Source: Isoetes taiwanensis
Lineage: Eukaryota; Streptophyta; Lycopodiopsida; Isoetales; Isoetaceae
Reading direction: 5' to 3'
Assembly: GCA_021234155.1 (NCBI GenBank)
Contig: JAJEKV010000056.1
Coordinates: 5,890,932-5,954,931 of the forward strand
Length of the DNA: 64,000 nt
Shown here: in pieces, positions 1 to 12,136 of the stretch
Layout: each line of letters begins with the position of its first letter
Numbering within the stretch: position 1 is the first letter of the stretch
Translations under genes and position numbers: made by a program
The notes under the pieces: generated by a model
Databases searched by the model: none
What the model was told of the DNA's origin: nothing
What the model saw: the letters and a program-made list of their open reading frames with translations, nothing else

Positions 1-1875
1 GATGACTCGAGTGATGTTGAAGAGGATAATATGGAAGCTGCTATTGAAGATAGTAGTAATAAACAAGTTGGTGATGCTGGACAAGTTGATGATGCTGGAC
101 CCAAGAATACTCCAATCATAGCACAAGATCTTCCCATTGATCAACCTGCAAGAAAAGGTAGAAGAACTGAAGCACAAATTCTGAGAGAGGAAAACAAATC
201 GATGCTTGAAAAACTTGGAAGAGATGAACATGGGAAAAGTAGAAGGCTGCATGCATATGAGCTAGAAGTTCATAATATCTTTGATATTTTGCTGTTAGAA
301 AATATAGCAGTACCAAAGAGTTATCTGGAGGCTATAAATAGTAGAGATTCGAATTTTTGACTGGAAGCAATGCAAGATGAAATGGATGCTTTCAAAAGAA
401 CAGAGACTTATGAAGTAGTTGACAGACCTGAAGGAAAGAATGTAACAGGAAGTAAGTGGATTTTTAGAATAAAGCCAAGCAATGATGGCAGACTAAAGAA
501 ATTCAAGGCAAGATTAGTTGCCCAGGGCTTTACTCAAAAAAGGGGACAGGACTTTGATGAGACATTCTCACCATTAGTCAAACTAAACAGCTTGAGGATT
601 TTGTTAGCCATGGCTAATGCACATGACCTTGAATTACATCATATGAACGTGAGCACTGCCTTTCTAAATGCAAAACTTGAAGAAGAGATATATCTTAAGC
701 AAGCTCCAGGTTTTGAAATAGGTGAAGGGAAGGTCTGGAAGCTGAAGAGAGTTGTATATGGTCTAAAACAGTCGCCTCGTGAATGGTACAAATGCATGAA
801 TAATTACTTGCAAGAGCAAGGGTTTCAGAAGTTGAAATGTGATGGGAATTTATATAAATACAAAGCTGGAAAAGATTGGTGTATGATAGCTTTGTATGTG
901 GACGATAATATAATGGTAGCAAATGGGAAAAATATATTGGAGCACTGTAAAGGTTTGCTGAATAAACGCTTTAAGATGACGGATCTTGGGGAATTAAAAA
1001 GATTTTTGGGAATAGAGGTATTGAGGGATAGAAAAAACAAAACTATAGCATTGAGCCAAAGAGGGCAGATTGAAAATATGCTTGAGAAGTTTGGAATGAA
1101 GAACTGCAATGTGGCTACCACTCCAATGATCTCTGGACTCAAAATATCAAAGCACTTGTGTCCACAAAGTGAAGAAGAAAGAAAACAAATGGAAGATGTA
1201 CCATATATGTCTTTAATAGGATGTTTATCATATGTAGCCAATTGTACCAGACCTGATATAAGATTTGCAGTAAATATGCTGAGCAGATACAATCATAACC
1301 CTGGACGGACGCATTGGATTGCAGCTAAGAGAATATTAAGGTATTTGAAAGGCACAATGGACTTTGGGATAAAATATAATTCAGATGACATGATTCTCAA
1401 AGCATTTTGTGATGCCGACTGGGGAGGGGATTTAGATCAGAGGAAATCTACCTCAGGATACATAACACTACTTGAAGGTGCACCAGTGTCATGGAAATGT
1501 AAAAAGCAAGACAACATAGCTCTATCAACTGCAGAAGCAGAATATAACTCAGCTTGCTTGATTGCTAAAAAGATTGTATGGGAAAGAAGACTTTTGAATG
1601 AGTTAGGATGCTGCCAAAGTTTGCCAACAATCTTGTTCTGTGATAGTACGAGCTGCATAGCAATGACTAAAAATCCTGTTCTTCATGAAAGAACAAAACA
1701 TATTGAATTGGAGTTACACTTTATCAGAGATTTGGTCTCTCAAAAGGTGTTGCAGTTAACTTATATACAGTCTGATGAACAATTAGCAGACATACCGACC
1801 AAAGCTTTGCCTGTTAGCATATTTGAAAAAAACAGAAGTGCTATACAGTGCTGCAAGTCAGGAAATATTACATGA
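1..1875 (+). pseudogene. Ty1/Copia retrotransposon pol, 3' part (reverse transcriptase and RNase H), broken
   Basis: The reading frame is open from the window edge and shows the Copia order. A linker is followed by reverse transcriptase, with KWIFRIK, KARLVAQGF, the TAFLNA block near 655-670 and YVDD at about 894-905. RNase H follows with CDADWGGD, RKSTSG and LSTAEAEY, and the tail has KHIELELHFIRD and ADIPTKALP. An in-frame TGA at 358-360 cuts the frame where the family normally reads straight through. The first catalytic Asp of the RT (motif A, normally Asp-Val-x-Thr-Ala-Phe) is Asn (AAC at about 646-648). Both lesions fit G-to-A transitions. Gag, protease and integrase lie outside the window, so this is the end of an element truncated by the window. 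It is almost certainly unable to encode active polymerase. Confidence 0.9.
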
Positions 1876-2367
1876 AGGGGAAGTATGTGGGAAAAGAAGG
1901 GAGATCATGTAATATTGATGCAATGGTGTAGCTCCATTGATGATCTAAGATAAGATCATAATCCTTAGACGAACCAGTTGGGAAATCAAACCTTTAAACT
2001 CGTTGCATAAGCTAAGGTATTGAAGGTGAGTTGAATATCCCTAAAGGTTTGATTTAACCATGCGAAAAGGGTTAGTTATATTTGGAGGTTCTATTATTGA
2101 AGGATATTGCTTAATATATGAAGCAATCGGATGGTGCCATATTGGACCATTCCGGATAAGCTGAGCGATCGGTCCGGCAACTCAGAGATCGGTCCGGCAT
2201 GAGCTGGATTGATCAGTATAAACACAAGGAGAATTCATCTAAGTAATGGCTCTTGGATTGTAAGTTGTCGATCAGATATTCTCAATGAAGCTTGGGTTCT
2301 CGGGGTCAATCGTTGATTGCTACAATGTTTAAAGCCATACCATATGAATAGTGTTTTTACTGTAGCA
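1874..2367 (+). mobile_element. Polypurine tract and probable 3' LTR of the Copia element
   Basis: Just after the pol stop there is a purine run (gaaggggaag, 1874-1883), where Copia elements carry the plus-strand primer. A candidate LTR starts at TGTGGG (1886). It contains a TATAAA-like signal near 2217 and two direct copies of GATCGGTCCGGCA (2167-2179 and 2187-2199). A candidate end is the CA at 2366-2367, after a TTTTTACTGTAGCA stretch often seen at Copia LTR ends. The 5' LTR is outside the window, so the borders cannot be confirmed by comparison. Confidence 0.5.
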
Positions 2368-4494
2368 GTCCATGGTCATTGACTAAATTGGAATTATAGT
2401 GACTATGCATTCCTTAGTTGTTTCCAAGTAGAATCAAAGAGTTTAAAGCATAATTGTCTAGACATTTTCCTTCAGGTATTTGGGAAAATATTTAAAATTT
2501 AAGGGCATTCTGGGAAATTTAAAAATACGAAGGGCTTTTTGGGAATTAAGTCAAGGAAGGGAGCCCCTGAGAAATCGGTGCAACCTGCATAAGGCAACAC
2601 TTGTTAAACACATTATACTTCCAAACAATCTTGTTTATTTCAAGAACCATGTACATAATGAGACTAGAGAATGCCAAACTTTTTAAAATGAGATATGGCG
2701 AGGAATGATAAGATTGGACGTTCCAAAACGTTTAAGCTAAGAATAAGAACAGTAGCCAATATTAGCACACATTTAAGCAGCTGTCAGTGCTTTATGCTGG
2801 TGATGATAGAGGTTAGCTGAAGAAAAGGAAAATACAACAAAGGCCATTGCCCTACTGGTTCAACCTTGAAGCAAACCCGAGCCTTGTAAGTTTTTACATG
2901 TAGCCATGCTACTGTCTGCTCTCCATGCTGAGTGCAAGCTATAATAACTCAGGTAAGGCCCTTCAAATATACACAAATGTTCTACATAACATTGTTGATG
3001 CTAGGAAAATGGCTTTAAAAATCCAGCCTAAACTACTAGCAGTGTAAATATTACCTGTTTAATAATCCTTCGGAAGATAGACATCCTTAACAAACTGCAA
3101 TCGAACATTATCTGGCCCGCAGTTCAACAACATTCAATCCTTAAGCAATACTGAATCCTTCCCTTTAGTTTTCTTCCTGTAGGTTATTCAAAAAGTACGT
3201 TATCAATGCTAAATTCCGTAGATTCCACGTGACTTTCATTATTTTATGAGCATGCAAGATACCATAATGCTTGCTACCACAGACGGTAGCACAGGCACAA
3301 GAGGCTACCGCTTGAACTAATTTTAATAGAAGGAAATCAACGCACTTTGGTTACCTTTTGCCACCTATTATAGAAATAGGTGGCAAGGAAGACAGGCGGG
3401 AAGATTTACAGTAGAACATTGGAGGGCATGTTTATTGTTCCTGCAACACATGCCGCAAGTATACATATTGAATAAATATCATATGCAAACCACATTTTGT
3501 TTGCCTTAGCCAAAGAGCTTGTAATCATTTTGAACAAAAGGGCCAAAGCAAATAATATATGTTAAATAGCAGATTGGGTTAGAACTTGGCGCAAAACACG
3601 AAACTGCAGAAAAGGCCAAATATCATAACATCAATTTCAACTTTGGATGCACGTTTCTTTGCAGAAATGAGCAATTCTATAACATCATTTCCTCCTGGAA
3701 AATTTTTAAGCAGAAAACATAATGGAAAGGCACCCTTTGTGTCGACTTCCATAAGCTGGTTAAAGTTGCGCATGTTAGCTGGAAATCCAACCTGATGCAT
3801 TCCGCAGAAAGCCGAGGTTGCTTTTGCATAGAGACCTCCTTTGGCATGTGTCTACAAACTACATCAACCATTGAGCATCTAACACTCTAACCAAATTCAA
3901 ATGTGTAAGTTTTTCCACATGCATACTCAAAAAGTAATTGCATATCTAAAAATGGGGCACTGCTTATCACAGTGGCAGCAAACCTTAACCTGCAACACAA
4001 TCAATGCCTTTAGAATATGCAACATAGCATCATCAAATAATTATAGCAATCAAATGACTAAACAACATGCCCTCATAAGAAAATCATTCTTGCACTAAAC
4101 TATGAAAGCTACCCCTAAGACCAACGTAAAATTTTAGAAAAGGACGGACCTACTTGGAATTCTAAAAAGGAAGGAGGTATAATGCATAACATAGCCTTTT
4201 AGGACCATTGCATGATTACAAGCGAGTTGGGAAGGTTCTTGAGGTTAGGTTGGGTTGTCTTCATCGGACGTAGCTTAAAACATCAAGCCTTTTTTTAATT
4301 AGTCCTCATCAATACCCATTATTCCAGAAGTTGATTTATAAGACAATTTTGGTGCGTTGTATGCTTCTGCCTAGAAAGTCACAACATTGCAATACTATGA
4401 CCATAGGACAACTTTGGTACGCTGTGTGATTCTCATGTTGATTCAATTTTTTCACCGACAATCTTGAAATGTGATCATATAATACAGGAGCAAT
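2368..4494. other. Intergenic stretch, no supported gene
   Basis: No recognisable coding segment, RNA gene or clear repeat was found. A 73-codon minus-strand frame at 3579-3800 is open and begins near a plausible acceptor. It matches nothing I recognise, and the opposite strand is open over the same bases. Confidence 0.5.
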
Positions 4495-4590
4495 AACCAT
4501 AGATCAGGCAGCAACATGCATCTAGACTTAATTCACAGCCATAACTATAGATCAGGCAGCAACATGCCTATAGACTTAATTCACAGCCAT
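4495..4590. repeat. 48-bp tandem repeat, two copies
   Basis: Copies at 4495-4542 and 4543-4590 differ at only a few positions and share the core ATAGATCAGGCAGCAACATG. They lie just downstream of the transporter pseudogene's stop codon, so they would sit in its 3' flank. Confidence 0.85.
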
Positions 4591-4613
4591 GTGAATATGC
4601 CTCTACTGTTGTT

Positions 4614-5545
4614 TCATGGTAATAAATAACAAACTATGCTGCCATAGCCCCCTTGCTCTTTGGGCCTCGTACTTATAGTTGGCATTGGTAATTCAACTAC
4701 ACGACCATGACCATGACCATGGTCATATGTACAGAAGCAACAGGAAGTTGATTCAGTCACAGCCGAGACTATGAGGCAATATGCCTCTAATTTATGAATT
4801 TTACTATAAAATGAGCTCCCCGCTTTTCTAGTTGACAACTTCATCAAAGTTGTCATTGCTATGCTTGCAAGTAACAACGGTTCAAACAAATGGATATCTT
4901 CCCTATCCATATCTGTCATTACAGTTATGGCTACTGCAAAAAAACCACAACCTCCCGGAACAAATGTCAATACTTGACGAACAAGAGACTTCATGCAGTT
5001 ATTTCCTTTAACAAGACAAAGAACTGGACCTGATTTTACTGTAAGCACAGAAAACACAACCATCTTCAGTCCATAAAAGTAGACTAACGGATGTCAGCTT
5101 CAAATGTACTACTTTCTCAATGCAACTATTATTTCATCTTTTAAGGTAGGAAAGATTACACATTATGTGGAAAAAGCACCAAACAATGAAAATGAGAACT
5201 CACCATGGAATGCCTCAATGATATAAAGAGCTACTCCACATGCTAGTTTATCTAGCAAACTTAAAAGTACCATAAACAAAAGCACAGGCCTGCAGATTAC
5301 AACCTACGAGTACGCCCTCCATGCTCCATGCAGTTAGAATTTTCTCAAAGTTTCAACAACAACCAAGGCCCAGTTGGATGAATCCAGAAGTGAAAATAAG
5401 TACCAGCATTAGGGCATTTCCAAAGCCAATCATAACTGCAATGAAATATATCAAGCCTTGCAGATGGCTGGGCAGATAATATATTGCAGTGCCTGACAAT
5501 ATCCAAAGTGCTGCACCCCCAGCGAAGAAAGCTTTGGTCATAGTT
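4614..5545 (-). pseudogene. MFSD12-like major facilitator transporter, 3' exons with a frameshift
   Basis: Three minus-strand exon segments read as the C-terminal half of the plant MFSD12-like (GPH/MFS_2) membrane transporter family. The first, about 5530-5404, encodes TKAFFAGGAALWILSG and then IGFGNALML, ending at a GT donor. The second, about 5330-5204, encodes SMEGVLVG and CAFVYGT, then LACGVALYIIEAFH. The third, 5038-4614, encodes LVRQVLTFVPGGCGFFAVA and LFEPLLLA. The junction 5204/5038 joins in phase (GT at 5203-5202, AG at 5040-5039). Within the second exon one extra T in a TTTT run near 5255-5258 shifts the frame and creates an early stop; the frame resumes one base off. N-terminal exons were not found upstream. 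This is either a degraded gene copy or a gene with one sequencing error. The family would act as a multi-pass organelle-membrane carrier. Confidence 0.65.
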
Positions 5546-6582
5546 TTGCAGCTCCTTCATCAAATCATATAGATCTTGGCATGGGATCTAACCGTTCATG
5601 CATGCAATCAGTGCTTAGCCGACTATATATTCGACAATGCAATTCTTGGTTTTTGAACAACATCGATTCTTCCTGGACATAGAATAGCATTGCAAGATTC
5701 AAAGGGCGGCCGGGATGCAAGATTCAAAGGGCAAAGTGCCGGGATGCCGCCATGGTCCGACCATAGCCAAGAAAAGAAGGTATTGCAGGTGATGCATTCT
5801 TCTTCTTGATGATTCATTCTTCTGCTTGATGTCTTCTTGATGATTCTAGGGTATTAATCTATGGTTCTTCTACTTGAAGCCTTCTGGATCCACAATACCG
5901 CTGTACAAATTTTGAAGGCCGTATAAACCTCATCTATAGACTATCAAACCACCATACCTTGTAATAATTTACTGCCTTGCATGGAACTAGGTACCCTGTT
6001 CAGCAGTTTCGGCACCAAATGGCAGCTCAAAAAATAGTGGTTTATCCTTCAGAAAAAGATTGAATCATAGAAACAGCCACTCTTAAAAGGCAGGAGAACT
6101 TAAGCTGGATTTTTTGACATAGACTGCAACAATCAAGAAAATAAGACACAGCCCATGCACTGCAGATAAAACAGATGGCCCAAATAGCATTGTATAACAT
6201 GTATGCGCATCTGACCTTATTGACGGAACAAATCTGTTTATTGATGAAACAAACATGATCGTCCGTTTTGCATGTAACCACATGCATTTGGCCTTCAAAT
6301 TACCACCAGTTGAACCCGAAGGATTTTTCCTGCAAAAAGATTAAACGCCGTGAGTTAGCACAATATGCAGGAAAATGCATCGGATCAAAATCAAATCATG
6401 CGCAGGGAGTGCCATAGTTGGCTGATTAAGTGGCCAATGCAAGAAGATATTCTTGAAATTACTGATTGTTGTCTATAATATGGATATTTTCTATCTGCAT
6501 GAAGTTGCATCTGCATCTTGACATGACATACTCAAAGGATAGACTGCAAGCTGAAACATATAATCCTGAAATGCCGCCTTTT
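5546..6582. other. Intron or intergenic sequence with one possible unknown exon
   Basis: A minus-strand segment from about 6330 down to 6083 starts after a good acceptor (CTTTTTGCAG) and stays open with two hydrophobic stretches. I cannot match it to the MFSD12 family or any other. A short duplicated phrase, GCAAGATTCAAAGGGC, occurs twice at about 5692-5735. Nothing else is supported. Confidence 0.3.
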
Positions 6583-8733
6583 AACAAAGTTTAAAATGAA
6601 ACGCACTAATTTGCTCCAAACGCACTTTAAAAGGAATCTTTGAAAGATTCCCTAAAATTCCCCAAAAAAGGTCCATTTTCTCGGTATAGTTGTGACATGT
6701 GTGACAATTTGAATATTTTAGGCACCATTTTTGAGGGGGGATTTGAACTCAGCTTCCATTAAAAAAAAATTGATACCCTTTTTTGGCCCCCTAGTTTGCT
6801 TTGAGAAATAGTAACATTTTCAAGGACTAAAAAAAATAGGCATTGAAAAAAAACAACAAGTCTACCAGAGTGCCAAAAAGGTATTATATTTAAAGTTTTT
6901 AAAATCATTACAGGATTATGAACAAAATTGTAAAAAATTCAACATATTTTGACATTGTCTCACTGAAGCTCACTCTTGCCTTATATACATGCTCTTATTT
7001 GCTCTGTCGGCTCGCTATAGACTTCTGTATACCGAGATGGCCATGTAAGTATCCAACCTTGACTTTTTCAAAATTTATAATGTATTTATTTTTTGTAGTC
7101 CATAGTTTCTTCCAAACAAATTTCTAGGTGGTATACATTCATACCACAATAGATAGTAATGTGTGGACATAGTACGCCAGATAGTTCATACGGTATAAAT
7201 TTATACCGCAAGAGGACTCAAGCGGTATATATTAATACCGCTCTCTCGGTATAAATTTATACCGCGAGAGCTCTCTCGGTATAAATTTATACCGGATTTA
7301 TATATTTTTTATGTATATATAGTATATATATACTATGTATATAGTATATAACAAAAATCAAAAAGTCAACTCTTGCCGTATAAATTTATACGGTAAGAGT
7401 TCTAGCGGTGTAAATTTATACCATTTTTTTTTATAGGTACGAACGCTAAACCCTCTCTGGCTTCGGTGGGGCAACCAAGTTAGTGAAAAATTTTTGTCGG
7501 ATCAGGTCCCGGTAAAAACGTTAATATATATATACTATATATATATATAAAATATATATATACATATATATAATATATATACCGTGTCCTTGTGGAGTCA
7601 TTCTTGCCCCCCAAAGGTTTTGCAACTTAATATTGATGAAATAACACACTTAAGGGATAATTTTATACATTAATATTAGTTTTTTAGTTCAAAAAGTTCT
7701 AAATCGATTCTAAAATTTCTGAGCTTGTAATGCAATATTAGAGCATAAATTAGTCAAATCGTGTTGTTATTTTTTACTTTTTTTACTCTACGCACATGCT
7801 AACTTCACTTTAACAGCTTAAAAGTTGCTACTAAAAGCAAGAAACCCCAAAAAGAACCCCAAAATGTTACGGAGACACGAAAGTTCTAAGAAGGAAAGCA
7901 CATGATTTATCTAAAGGGGTGCGACGAGTAGCAACCCCTCAGAAGTTTACCTATTCATTTGCAAACAGACAGGAAAGGGCAAGACAGATAAACACTTTGC
8001 TGGTAAAGAAATGTGCAGTGACACCCACTGTTACAGATGACAAAATTGCGATGAAGATGCTCAACATTGACAAGGAGGATGACTATCTTCTGAGCATCAC
8101 CACGTTGCGGATTGGTTTGTGCAAGCCTACAGACGTGTACTAATACATCTTCGAGAACAACAACGAAGGGCATGGAAGCACAAACCTTCATTACTTCAAC
8201 TTTTGCTTCCTCGGTGTAAATTTTATACGGCATCCTCAACTGAAACTTCAGCTAATAGTGAAATATTGTGGAAGTATTGGCGTCTGTAATACTATGTGAT
8301 GCAAAAACAATGGTTTGTCATTCAAGCAGTTTGTTCAACTGGCTCTGGATGTGTTTTAAGGTCAACTAAGACGTTTAGCCAAAGCGGTTGTAAAATAAGA
8401 GTTTTTTTTCTTCTATAACTGCCAACAAAAAAAATTTCAGGGACAAGGTACAAAAGCATTTAATTTTTTCATATGAATTTGCCCCATAATAAATCTTTGC
8501 TTTCGTAGCAGTTCTTTTCCCCCCTCCAAAATGTGATTTTTTTTTTTTTTTTTGGTTTCCTCCATAACGTTAAGCCTTCCTAAAATGTCTGTTTTCATGA
8601 GCAGTTTTGTAAATATTTGGACTAAAGATAATAAAAGGATCCTTTTTAGGGGGATTTTAAAATTTTGTAAATTTTCAGAAGGAATCTTTCAAACGCACTT
8701 CTTAAATAAGTGCGTTTCATTTTAAACATTGTT
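6583..8733. mobile_element. 2.15-kb DNA transposon-like element with terminal inverted repeats
   Basis: The left end starts AACAAAGTTTAAAATGAAAC at 6583. The right end, read on the minus strand from 8733, starts AACAATGTTTAAAATGAAAC, and both continue with CGCACT. Matching continues patchily for about 90 bp, including GAAAGATTCC and a C-rich AAAAAGG(A/T)CC block. No transposase is encoded. The only open stretch is 7919-8143 (+, 74 codons), which I do not recognise. The element is therefore probably non-autonomous. The target-site duplication is unclear; a short T run borders both ends. It contains the palindrome cluster at 7191-7423. Confidence 0.65.
7191..7423. repeat. Cluster of TATAAATTTATA-centred palindromes
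   Basis: Exact 18-bp palindromes CGGTATAAATTTATACCG occur at 7191-7208, 7247-7264 and 7277-7294. CCGTATAAATTTATACGG is at 7376-7393, where flanking AACTCTT/AAGAGTT arms extend the symmetry to about 32 bp. Degenerate copies lie at 7222-7241 and about 7405-7423, and another outlier near 8212-8231 reads GGTGTAAATTTTATACGG. AT dinucleotide runs fill the gaps. Confidence 0.9.
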
Positions 8734-8803
8734 TTTTGAAAGAACGCCACAGAACCCAGAACTGGCTACCACAGAAACTACTGACCTGACATTTCAGTTC
8801 TCA

Positions 8804-8910
8804 AAGGCTAGTAAAAGCAGATAAGCTCCGGTACAAAACATCTGGCGCCTGCAATATAAAGGCTTGTAAAAGCAGATAAGCTCCGATACAAAACATCTGG
8901 TGCCCGCAAT
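8804..8910. repeat. Direct repeat, two copies of about 52 bp, period 55
   Basis: Copies at 8804-8855 and 8859-8910 share the core GTAAAAGCAGATAAGCTCCG and ACAAAACATCTGG, differing by a few transitions. They lie just outside the right end of the TIR element. Confidence 0.85.
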
Positions 8911-9776
<866 letters not shown>

Positions 9777-10085
9777 ATGAAGGGGGATGGTGGAGAAAGA
9801 AAAGTAGGAAGGAAGGGGAGACAGGAGGAAGGGGAAAGGGCAAAGGGGAGGGGCCGAGCAAATGGGGAGGGGAGAGGAAGGGAGGAGGGGGAAGGGCAAA
9901 GGGGAGAGGGAGGGGCAGGGCATGGGGAAGAGGAGGGGCAAAGGGGAGAGCAAAGGGGCAAAGGGGGATATGGGACAAAAGGGCTAGGGTGTATGGGTAG
10001 GGGCAAAGGGGGTGGGTTAGGGAAAGGGGTATGGGTAGGGGCAAAGGGGCAAAAGGGGTGGGATATGGGGAGGAGCAAAAGGGAA
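9777..10085. repeat. Purine-rich, G-run-dense low-complexity tract
   Basis: About 300 bp of almost pure G/A on the plus strand, built from variants of GGGGCAAAGGGGA. There are dozens of GGG and GGGG runs spaced 1-7 bases apart, which can form G-quadruplex or triplex DNA. Long open frames here on both strands are products of the composition, not genes. Confidence 0.9.
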
Positions 10086-10095
10086 AACATCACAA

Positions 10096-10260
10096 AAGAA
10101 TATAATTAATTAATTAGACAATAAATAATTAATTAATAATATAATTAAATAATATAATTAATTAGATTAGACAATAATAATAATTAGACAATTAGCTTAA
10201 ATAATATAATTAATTAATTAGACAATAAATAATTAAACAATTTAACCAATGCATAATTAG
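10096..10260. repeat. AT-rich repeat tract
   Basis: Repeated TAATTAATTAGACAATAA-type units with almost no G or C. It abuts the G-rich tract on one side and the hydrolase/SAUR reading frame on the other. Confidence 0.8.
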
Positions 10261-11064
10261 AAAGGTTTTTTCTCGCCTCGCGAGGCGAGAATGCGCACAA
10301 TTCCTCCCTTACGTGCTCCCAAGCCTTCAGCAGAAGGCCCATGAGCGGATGGCCAAGGTAAAAAACGGGCACCAAATATTTCTTTTCTTGGGCGCCCACA
10401 TAGACTGGCACAAACCCTTTAGGCGCATCTAGAGCAGGAGCCCAGCAATAAGCACCCCCGCCGGAAAAACCTAGGAGCCGTACGTTTTTCAAATTAAGCT
10501 CGTCTATAAGATGCTCTAATTCCTTTGCAACATACTCCAGAGTTTGTCTGGCATGGCAGTCACTTCTGCCATAGCCAGGCCGATCTATAGATACAAGCCG
10601 GACCCCAAATTCTATGAGAAGATCATGGGATGCCCCTGCAATTTCAAGATTTCGAAAAGTTGATTTGGGCCGATTTCTTCTTCTGGCGCAGGACTCTTCT
10701 TCGCACAGCTGCCTAAAGAAGAATAAATATGTTTCGCCCCCTGCTTCTAGTCCCAATCCGCTGCCCAATCGCCCACAAGTTCTTGCCGCCAGAGGCGTTC
10801 CGAGACGAATCGTATTCAACAGCATCTAAAAGCGGCAATTGATCCAAAATATAAAGTGATAATCAAACAAAATCAAGTGTTGCACAGAAAATTTTATGAG
10901 CAAATATATAATGTACCTGGGATAACATCAAGGCGAGATGAGCCGAAGCCATGAAGGACCAAAATGGCACATTTGCTTGTGTGAAGATCACATCCTAATT
11001 CTCGGTAAGCGATTTTTCTGGTATCTGGAAGCCTCAAGAATTTAACATCGTCTAAAGAATCCAT
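10214..11064 (-). CDS. Alpha/beta-hydrolase fragment fused in frame to a SAUR-like segment
   Basis: Exon 1 (11064-10917) begins with an ATG and encodes LRLPDTRKIAYRELG and ILVLHGFGSSR, the start of a plant alpha/beta-hydrolase. Its GT donor (10916) and the AG acceptor at 10637-10636 join in phase to exon 2, which continues with EFGVRLVSIDRPGYGRSD and the nucleophile elbow GFSGGG (catalytic Ser expected in G-x-S-x-G). Soon after, at about 10435, the hydrolase sequence stops and the same frame continues as APKGFVPVYVG, KYLVPVFYLGHPLMGLLLKA, which resembles the core of auxin-responsive SAUR proteins. It ends at 10214 without the distal hydrolase Asp/His residues. The acid and His of the triad are missing, so hydrolase activity is unlikely. 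It may be a rearranged pseudogene or a young chimera; expression is unknown. Confidence 0.6.
10271..10290. repeat. 20-bp perfect palindrome TCTCGCCTCGCGAGGCGAGA
   Basis: Perfect dyad symmetry. It matches the palindrome family at 12.2-12.7 kb except for one base pair changed symmetrically in both arms (C/G here, A/T there). It lies inside the 3' end of the chimeric frame. Confidence 0.85.
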
Positions 11065-11737
11065 CAGCTGCTCCTTTCTTCTGGCATATTAATGATGTGT
11101 ATGATTCTTCATGGCCATGCCGGAAAGTAGCTTCGTCATATTTATTTTTCCCTCGCAGCTGCCCGTCAAAAGAATCCAAGAAAGCGAAGAAAGATGCTTA
11201 TCCGAGCCCAGCCTTTTCTGAAGCTTCTACCGAAACAAGAAGAAGAATGGCTATGGCGTCCTCGCAGATTCGATGCCATACCCGATCTTTGGGCCCAAAG
11301 TTATTGGCTGCCGAAGTTATTGGCTGCCTTAAACTGGCCCACGAACAAATCGATGCAGAGAGCTTCAGAGCTTCGGATTTGCACTAGCATAGGGAAGATT
11401 TGAATCTGGATTACAGTGATGGATGTGGAGAATTACAGAGATGGAGGTATTCCAGCAGAAGCATAGAGCCAAGCCCAAAATGAAAAGGCCCAAAAGGTAT
11501 GTACCAAATTTCAAAATTTTCAGCACGGGTGGGAAAAAAAGGCGGGGTACAGTGATAAATAAAAATAATACTTAAAAAAAAGTTATGTTCGAACTGGCTA
11601 GGTAATATGTCTTTTTATACGTCTACCAAATCTCTCTCAAGTTGCAATATGTGTGCTGGTACGTTCACATTTCCCACATTATTTTGACCTTATAGGTGAA
11701 TATTTGTTAGGCCATGGAATATATATTTAATAAGATA
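11065..11737. other. Upstream flank of the hydrolase gene, no supported gene
   Basis: This is the 5' side of the minus-strand hydrolase. Open plus-strand frames at 11097-11403 match nothing I recognise. A short internal duplication of GTTATTGGCTGCC occurs at about 11300-11325. No clear promoter elements could be assigned. Confidence 0.4.
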
Positions 11738-11931
11738 ATAATATATTAAAAAAAACTATAGAACAAAGGGAGAGTATTTAACTTCGTATAATATGAGGGT
11801 GTTTAACTTTATATGTACATAGGCGGGGTATTACAAGGTGCGATAATATATTAAAAAAAACTATAGAACAAAGGGAGAGTATTTAACTTCGTATAATATG
11901 AGGGTGTTTAACTTTATATGTACATAGGCGG
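11738..11931. repeat. 89-bp direct duplication, period 105
   Basis: Identical copies at 11738-11826 and 11843-11931, including the same run of eight A's and the phrase GAACAAAGGGAGAGTATTTA. Identity suggests a recent local duplication. A degenerate TTCATAGGTTTAATGCATAA repeat follows to about 12065. Confidence 0.9.
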
Positions 11932-12136
11932 TGCATCCAAGTGTTCATGATGTTTAATAGGCTTTCATAGAATTAATGTATAGGTTTCCATAAGTTTAAT
12001 CATTTCATAGGTTTAATGCATAAGTTTTAATTCATAGCTTTCATAGGTTTAGTGCATAAGTTTAATAGATTTTGTGAACCATTTTAAAATGGTGCTTTGC
12101 AAAAATAACCTCTGGCTTGTTTTTTGTCTGAATTGC

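Noticed and set aside
7919-8239. Possible exon of a host gene
   Set aside because: Open on both strands and lies within the TIR-bounded element; no family recognised.
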